Shown here piece after piece: positions 15,001 to 24,000 of a DNA stretch of 64,000 nucleotides. This stretch comes from JAJDXW01 sp965214795. Lineage in GTDB: Bacteria > Pseudomonadota > Gammaproteobacteria > HK1. The stretch covers positions 1,426,001 to 1,490,000 of the forward strand of contig OZ243976.1 of assembly GCA_965214795.1 (NCBI GenBank), written 5' to 3'. Made by a program: the position numbers and the translations under genes. Positions within the stretch are counted from its first letter, which is position 1. Each line of letters starts with the position of its first letter. The notes under the pieces were generated by a model that saw only the letters and a program-made list of their open reading frames with translations, was not told the DNA's origin and ran no database searches.

Positions 15001-18000
15001 GTGAAATTCGATATCGATCCCACCGGAGGGGACTTCGGCCTCACCGCCGAGGATGGGACGACTTTCCCGGTGGGCAGCAGAACCGAGGACGAGGCGATCT
15101 TTGCGGCGGGTAGCTCCACGGTGCAGGTGAGTCTGTCCACGGTGGATGACGACACCCACGAGGCGGATGGCACGGTGTTTCTCACTGTGTTGTTGTCGGA
15201 TGACGTCGTCTACTCCCTGGGAGACATTGACTTTGCGACGCTGAAGATCCGGGACAACGACAACGCGGACCCGACGGGCACGCCGACGATCGACGACACG
15301 ACGCCCGTGGTCGGCGAGACGCTGACCGCGGACGCCTCGGGCATCGACGACCCCGACGGGCTGACGAGTCCGAGTTTCACCTGGCAGTGGATCCGGACAT
15401 CGGGCGGGACGGCGACGCCGATCAGCGGTGCGACCACGGCGAGCTACACGGTGGCCGACGCGGATGTCGGGTCGACGCTGAAGGTTCGCGTCGGCTTCAC
15501 CGACGACGACGAGACGGACGAGACGGTGGAGAGCGCGGAGACGGCGGTGACGGGACCGCCGCTCCCGGCGGTCACGGTGGCCTCGGACGGCGACGTGACG
15601 GAGGGCAGCGCCGCGGTGTTCACGCTGACGCGCACGGGCGACCCGGCGGAGACGCTGGATGTGGCCTACGCGGTCACCGCCACCGGGGCCTTCGGCGTCA
15701 CGACGGGCGCGGGCACGGCGAGCTTCCTGGCGAACAACGCCACGGTGCAGGTGAGCGTGGCCACGACGGGCGACGACACCCACGAGGCGCACGGCTCGGT
15801 GACGGTGACGCTGACGGCGGACGGGGGCACCGATCCCGCCTACCAGCTCGGCGATCCGTCGACGGCGACGGCGGCGGTGGAAGACGACGACGACTCGCCG
15901 GCGACCGGCACGGTGACGGTCACGGGCACGCCGACGGAAGGCGAGACGCTGACGGCGGACACGTCGGCCCTCACCGACGGAGACGGACTGGACGACGCGG
16001 CCTGGGCCTACCAGTGGGTGCGCACACCGTCCGGCGGCAGTGGCGCGGACATTTCCGGCGCGACCTCGAAGACCTACGTGCCGGTGTTGGCGGACGGGGG
16101 GACGACGCTGAAGGTGCGGGTGACGGTCACCGACGACGAGGGCCACGAGGCGACCTTCACGAGCGCGGCGACGGCGGTGGTGCCGCCCTCGGTCACGGTG
16201 GCGCCGAGAAAGACTCCGGTGAGCGAAGGGGACCCCGCCGCTGAATTCACGGTGACGCGAACCGGCGACACGACCGAGGCGCTGCGGGTGAGGATCAGCG
16301 TGTCGGAGACGGGAGACATGGTTTCGGCCCGCAACGAGGGGGAGAAGACGCGAACGCTCCCGGCCGGCCAGCCCCAGGTGTTGCTATCGGTGCCGACCGT
16401 CATGGACAGCGTTCACGAAGCGGACAGCGTGGTGACCCTGGCGCTGGTGGCGGATGCGGCCTACGAACTGGGGACGGAATGGTCGGCGGCGGTCACGGTC
16501 GAGGACGACGACAACGCGGCGCCGACGGGCACGGTGACGATCGACGACACGACGCCGATGGTGGGCGAGACGCTGACGGCGAGTTCGTCGGGCGTCGACG
16601 ACCCGGATGGTCTGACGAGCCCGACCTACGCCTGGCAGTGGGTTCGGACATCGGGCGGGACGGAGACGGAGATAGCCGGGGCGACGTCGGCGAGCTACAC
16701 GGTGGCCGCGGCGGATGGCGGGGCGAAGCTGAAGGTGGAGATGAGCTTCACCGACGACGACGGGACCACCGAGACTCTGACGAGCGCGGAGACGGCGGTG
16801 GTGCCGCCCTCGGTCACGGTGGCGCCGAGAAAGACTCCGGTGACCGAGGGGAAGGCGGCGGAGTTCACGTTGACGCGAACCGGCGACACGACTGCGGCGC
16901 TGCGGGTGAGGATCAGCGTGTCGGAGACGGGAGACATGGTTTCGGCCGGCAACAAGGGGGAGAAGACGCGAACGCTCCCGGCCGGCCAGCCCTCGGCGGT
17001 GATACCGGTGCCGACCGTCATGGACAGCGTTCACGAAGCGGACAGCGTGGTGACCCTGACGCTGGTGGCGGACCCGGCCTACGAACTGGGGACGGAACGG
17101 TCGGCGGCGGTCACGGTCCGGGACGACGACGACTCGCCGGCGACGGGCACGGTGACGATCGACGACACGACGCCAACGGAAGGCGAGACGCTGACGGCGG
17201 ACACCTCGGCCCTCGCCGACGGAGACGGACTGGCCGACGCGACCTACGCCTACCAGTGGGTGCGGACGCCGGCCGGCGGCAGTGACGGGGACATCTCCGG
17301 CGCGACCTCGCGGACCTACGTGCCGGTGTTCGCGGACGCGGGGGCGACGCTCAAGGTCAAGGTGACGGTCACCGACGACGAAGGCCACGAGGCGACCTTC
17401 ACGAGCGCTTCGACCTCGGCGGTGGCGGCGACGCCGCGGCCCGTGGTGATGGTGGTCTCGGACGGCGACGTGACGGAGGGCGACACCGTCACGTTCACGC
17501 TGACGCGCACGGGCGACCCGGCGGAGACGCTGGACGTGGCCTACGAGGTCACCGCCACCGGGGACTTCGGCGTCACGACGGGCGCGGGCACGGCGACGTT
17601 CCTGGCGGACAGCGCCACGGTGCAGGTGAGCGTGACCACGACGGGCGACGACACCCACGAGGCGCACGGCTCGGTGACGGTGACGCTGACGGCGGACACG
17701 GGCGCCGATCCTGCCTACCTGCTCGGCGCTCCGTCGACGGCGACGGCGGCGGTCCGGGACGACGACGACTCGCCGGCGACCGGTTCGGTCACGGTCACGG
17801 GCACGCCAACGGAAGGCGAGACGCTGACGGCGGACACCTCGGCCCTCGCCGACGGAGACGGACTGGCCGACGCGGCCTACGCCTACCAGTGGGTCCGAAC
17901 GCCGTCCGGCGGCAGTGACGTGGACATCTCCGGCGCGACCTCGCAGACCTACGTGCCGGTGTTTGCGGACGCGGGGGCGACGCTGAAGGTCAAGGTGACG

Positions 18001-21000
18001 GTCACCGACGACGAGGGTCACGAAGCGACCTTCACGAGCGCCCCGACCTCGGCGGTCGAGGCGGCGCCGACGTTGCCGGCGCTCTCGATCGCCGACGCGA
18101 GGGTGAAGGAGGGCGATACGGGCAGCAAGACGTTGGACTTCACGGTGACGCTGGACCGCGCGGCGACGGAAACCGTGACCGTGGAGTGGGCGACGTCCGA
18201 CGGCACCGCGACCGCTGGGACGGACTACACGGCGGGGAATGGAACCCTGACGTTCAGCAGCGGGGACTCCAGCAAGACAGTCTCCGTGACCGTGGCCGGC
18301 GACAACGTGGACGAGCCGAACGAGACGTTCACGGTGACGCTGACGAACCCGTCGGGCGCGACCCTCGGGGACGGCACGGCGACCGGCACGATCATCGACA
18401 ACGACGCCAGGCCGACGGTGACGCTGGTGCTGACTCCGGCCTCGATCAGTGAGGACGGCGGGGTGAGCATGGTGACGGCGCGCCTGTCCCACCCGTCGAG
18501 CGAGGATACGACGTTGACGGTTGAGACGGCGCCGGTGTCGCCGGCGGTTGCGGGTGACTACACCCTGACCGATATCCCGCTGCTGTGGATCCCGGCCGGT
18601 GAGACGGAGAGCGAGAGTACGAATCAGGTGCGGATCACGGCTGTGGACAACAGCGTGTACGAAGGGGACAAGACGGTGACGGTCTCGGCCAGGGTGCAGA
18701 ACAGGCAGGGGGTCACGGCTCCGCAGAACGTGACCCTGACGATCACCGACGACGAGCCGGCGCCGCCGGCGCTGTCGATCGCCGACGCGAGCGTGGACGA
18801 GGGCGATACGGGCAGCACGACGCTGGACTTCACGGTGACGCTGGACCGCGCGGCGACGGAAACCGTGACCGTGGAGTGGGCGACGTCCGACGGCACCGCG
18901 ACCGCCGGGACGGACTACACGGCGGGAACGGGAAGCCTGACGTTCAGCAGCGGGGACTCCAGCAAGACAGTCTCCGTGACCGTGGCGGGCGACGAGGTGG
19001 ACGAGCCGAACGAGACGTTCGAAGTGACGCTGACGAACCCGTCGGGTGCGACGCTCGGGGACGACACGGCGACCGGCACGATCACCGACGACGACGCCCC
19101 GCCGACGGTGACGCTGGTCCTGACCCCGGACACGATCACGGAGTCCGGTGGGGCCAGCACGGTGACGGCGAGTCTCGACCATCCGTCGAGCGAGAGTACG
19201 ACGGTGACGGTGACGGCGGCGCCGGAGTCGCCGGCGGTGGCGAGCGACTACACGCTGAGCGGGAGCGAGCTGACGATTGCGGCGGGCGCGACGACGAGCA
19301 CGGGTACGGTGACGATCACCGCCGTGGACAACGCCGTGCACGCGCCCCACAAGAGGGTGACGGTGTCGGCCACGGCGACGAACGCCTTGGGGATCACGGC
19401 CCCGCAGGACGTGACGCTGACGATTCTCGACGACGAGAACGTGGCGCCGACGGGGGCGCCGACCATCGACGACACGACGCCGGTGGTGGGCGAGACGCTG
19501 ACGGCGGACACGTCGGACATCGGCGATTCGGACGGACTGGCGGGCGTGGCCTACGCCTACCGTTGGCTCCGGGTGGCGTCGGGCGGCGCCGTGACGGAGG
19601 TCGGGACCGGGCAGTCGTACACGGTGGTCGACGCGGACGTGGGGTCGACGCTGAAGGTGGAGGTGACGTTCACCGACGAAGGGGGCGCCGAAGAGACGGT
19701 CGAGAGCGTGGCCACGGCGGCGGCCGAGGCGTTGCCGGAGGTCACGGTGGCCTCGGACGGCGCCGTGACGGAGGGTAGCCCCGCCGTGTTCACGCTGACG
19801 CGGACGGGCTCCACGGCGGAGGCGCTGGACGTGGACTACGAGGTCACCGCCACCGGGGACTTCGGCGTCACGCCCTTCGAGGCCACGCTCACCTTCCTGG
19901 CGAACAGCGCCACGGTGCAGGTGAGCGTGCCCACGACGGGCGACAGCGCCCACGAGGCACACGGCTCGGTGACGGTGACGCTGACGGCGGACACGTCTGC
20001 CGACCCCGCCTATTTGCTCGGCGATCCGTCGGCGGCGACGGCGGCGGTGGAAGACGACGACGACTCGCCGGCGACCGGCTCGGTCACGGTCACGGGCACG
20101 GCGGCGGAAGGCGAGACGCTGAGTGCGGACACGTCGGCCCTCGCCGACGGAGACGGACTGGACGACGCGACCTACGTCTACCAGTGGGTGCGGACGCCGG
20201 CCGGCGGCAGTGACGCGGACATCTCCGGCGCGACCTCGCAGACCTACGTGCCGGTGTTCGCGGACGGGGGGACGACGCTCAAGGTGCGGGTGACGGTCAC
20301 CGACGACGAGGGCCACCAAGCGACCTTCGCGAGTGCCCCGACCTCGGCGGTGACGGCGGCAGCGCGGCCGTCGGTGACGGTGGCCTCGGCCGGCGACGTG
20401 ACCGAGGGCGACACCGTCACGTTCACGCTGATGCGCACGAGCGACACGGCGCAGACGCTGGACGTGGCCTACGAGGTCACCGCCACCGGGGACTTCGGCG
20501 TCACGACCGGCGCGGGCACGGCGACGTTCCTGGCGGACGGCGCCACGGTGCAGGTGTCGGTAGACACGACGGGCGACGACACCCACGAGGCGCACGGCTC
20601 GGTGACGCTGACGCTGACGGCGGACACGGGCGCCGACCCCGCCTACCTGCTCGGCGATCCGGCGACGGCGACGGCGGCGGTGGAAGACGACGACGACTCG
20701 CCGGCGACCGGCACGGTGACGGTCACGGGCACGGCGGCGGAAGGCGAGACGCTGACCGCGGATACGTCGGGCCTCACCGACGCGGACGGCCTGGCCAATG
20801 CGGCCTACGTCTACCAGTGGGTGCGGACGCCACCCGGCGGCAGTGACGCGGACATTTCCGGTGCAACCTCGCAGACCTACGTGCCGGTGTTCGCGGACGC
20901 GGGCGCGACGCTCAAGGTCCGGGTGACGGTCACTGACGACGAAGGCCACCGGGCGACCTTCACGAGCGCTTCGACCTCGGCGGTGGCGGCGCTGCCCGAG

Positions 21001-24000
21001 GTCACGGTGGCCTCGGACGGCGACGTGACGGAGGGCAGCGCCGCGGCGTTCACGCTGACGCGCACGGGCGGCTCGTCAGCACCATGGCTGATCGTGAATA
21101 TCAAACGTTCCGTATCCGGAGACTTCGGGGTCGTAAAATTTAAAACAACCAGCTTCCCGGCCGGAGCGAGCACGACTCGGACTCGCCTTCATGTGGCTGA
21201 CGACGAAGCCGACGAGGCGCACGGCGCGGTGACGCTGACGGTGCTGCCGGGCAACGGTTACAGGGTGGGAACCCCAAGCGCGGCAACGGCGAAGATCTTT
21301 GACGCCACCAACGTGGCGCCGACGGGCGCGCCGACCATCGACGACACGAGTCCGGTGGTGGGCGAGACGCTGACGGCGGATCCCTCGGGCATTGCCGACG
21401 CCGACGGTCTGACGAACCGGACCTTCACCTGGCAGTGGGTCCGGGTGTCGGGCGGGACGGAAACGCCAATCGACGGGGCGACCGCGGTGACCTACACGGT
21501 GGTCGCTGCGGATGTGGGCGCGACGCTGAAAGTGAAAGCGAGCTTCACCGACGACGGCGGAATCGAAGAGATGGTCGAGAGCGCGGCGACGGCGACGGTC
21601 GAGGCGGCGTCGCTGCCGACGGTGACGGTGACGCCGAGAACGAGTCCGGTGAGCGAAGGGGACCCCGCCGCTGAATTCACGGTGACGCGAACCGGCGACA
21701 CGACCGCGGCGCTGCGGGTGAGGATCAGCGTGTCGGAGACGGGAGACATGGTTTCGGCCGGCAACGAGGGGGAGGAGACGCGAACGCTCCCGGCCGGCCA
21801 GCCCCAGGCGGTGATACCGGTGCCGACCGTCATGGACAGCGTTCACGAAGCGGACAGCGTGGTGACCCTGACGCTGGTGGCGGACCCGGCCTACGAACTG
21901 GGGACGGAACGGTCGGCGGCGGTCACGGTCGAGGACGACGACAACGCGGCGCCGACGGGCACGGTGACGATCGACGACACGACGCCGATGGTGGGCGAGA
22001 CGCTGACGGCGGACGCATCGAACCTGGGTGACCCGGATGGTCTGACGAGCCCGACCTACGCCTGGCAGTGGGTCCGGACATCGGGCGGAACGGAGACGGC
22101 GATCGCCGGGGCGACGTCGGCGAGCTACACGGTGGTCGACGCGGACGTCGGTGCGACGCTGAAGGTTCGCGTGGGCTTCACCGACGACGACGGCACCGGC
22201 GAGACGGTGGAGAGCGCGCAGACGAGTGCGGTGGAGTCGCCGTCTCCGGTGCTGACGGTCGCGGCAGAGACGGGCACGGTCACGGAAGGCGAGGACGCGG
22301 TCTTCGTCCTGACGCGGACGGGGGCGCTGTCGGGCGAGCTGTCGGTGACCTTCGAGGTCACGGGCGGCGACGCGGTGCTGAGCGATACGGCGCCGACCAC
22401 CGCGACCTTCGGGGCGAATGCGGACACGGCGCGGGTGACGCTGGCGACCGACGACGACGGCACCGACGAGACGAATGCCACGCTCACGCTGACGCTGACC
22501 GACGGCGACGACTACGACCTGGGCACGCCGTCGGTGGCGACGGTGACGGTGACGGACCACGCGACGCCCACGGTGTCGATTGCCGATGCGCCCACGGTGA
22601 CGGAGGGCGAGACGCTCGCGTTCCCGGTGCGCCTGAGCCACCCGAGCGCCACGCGGGTCACGGTGGCCTATGAGCTGACCATCACCGTACCGCACTGGTG
22701 GCGGACGGAGATAACACAGACGACCCGGGTGGTGGATACCGTGACCTTCGCGGCGGGACAGGTGCGGCAGACGGTCCGGCTGGTGACAGTGGATGACGAA
22801 GCTCAAGCGCAGGATGCGACGGTCGAGGTCGTGCTGCAGGCCGGCGATACCCACGAGCTGGGTGTGCCGTCCACCGCTTCGGGCACGGTCCGGGACAACG
22901 ATCTTCCGGAAGTGCGGGTCGGGGTGCATCTTGACGGGATTGCGGACGTCGTCGTGGAAGGGGAGGAAGCGCTGATCGACTTGAGGCGAGAGGGGAATGT
23001 TTGGGAACCGCTGGAGGTGTTCTTCACGATTGAAGATGCGCAGGGTGTGTTGGCCTCGGAGGCGCCGACCAGCGTGGAGTTCCGGGCCGGGGAGGACGTG
23101 GTGACGGTGCGCCTGGGCATGCGGTCCGATGCGGTGGATGGAGCCGGTTCCGAGTCCACGGTGACGCTGACGCTGCGGTCCGCTGCCACCTACCGGCTGG
23201 GGGCCCTGTCGGAGGTGGGAATGACGGTGCGGGACGGCGGACTCCCGGGGACGTCGCAGGCGAAGGCGGCCGATACGGTGGTGACGGTGGCGGCGGAGTC
23301 GGGCTCGGTCACGGAAGGCGAGGAGGCGGTGTTCGTGCTGTTGCGCAGGGGCGATGCGTCGTTGCCGCTGACGGTGACGGTGGAGGTGAGCGAGGCCGGC
23401 CGGGTGCTGGCCGGGACCGCGCCGACGTCGGTGACGTTCGGGGCGAACGAGACGCAGGCGCGGCTGCGGGTCGCGACCGAGGACGACTCGACGGCCGAGG
23501 CCGACGGTCGCGTGACGGCGACGGTAACTGCGGGGCCCGGCTACACGGTGGACGCGGGCACAGGCGCGGGCACGGCCGGGGTGGACGTGCTGGACAACGA
23601 CGCGCCGGTGGCTCCGGAAGAGACGGTGACGTTGTGGTCGACGACGATGACGGTGGCGGACCTCGACGGCTCGGTGGGCGCCTCGGGTCCGGACCTGGCG
23701 GACCGCGGCTGGTCGGAGGATGGCGTCGAGTACGCGCTGGAGCTGCTGCGGTGGTTCGGTCCGCTGCCCGGCCTGGTGGAGATGCGCTTCAACCGCAGGC
23801 CGCCCTCGGCCGAGGAGCTGACGCTGCACGCGGGCGAGCTGACGCTGGCGCTGGCGGAGGGTGGCTCCGGGCAGATTTTCGCCTGGTCGTCGGTGGAGGG
23901 AGAGCCGTGGCCGGTGGGCGAGGAGGTGGCGCTTCGCCTGACGCGGACGGTGGCGGACGAGGATCAGGACGGCGCCGCGGGTGCGGGCATCTCGGTGGCG

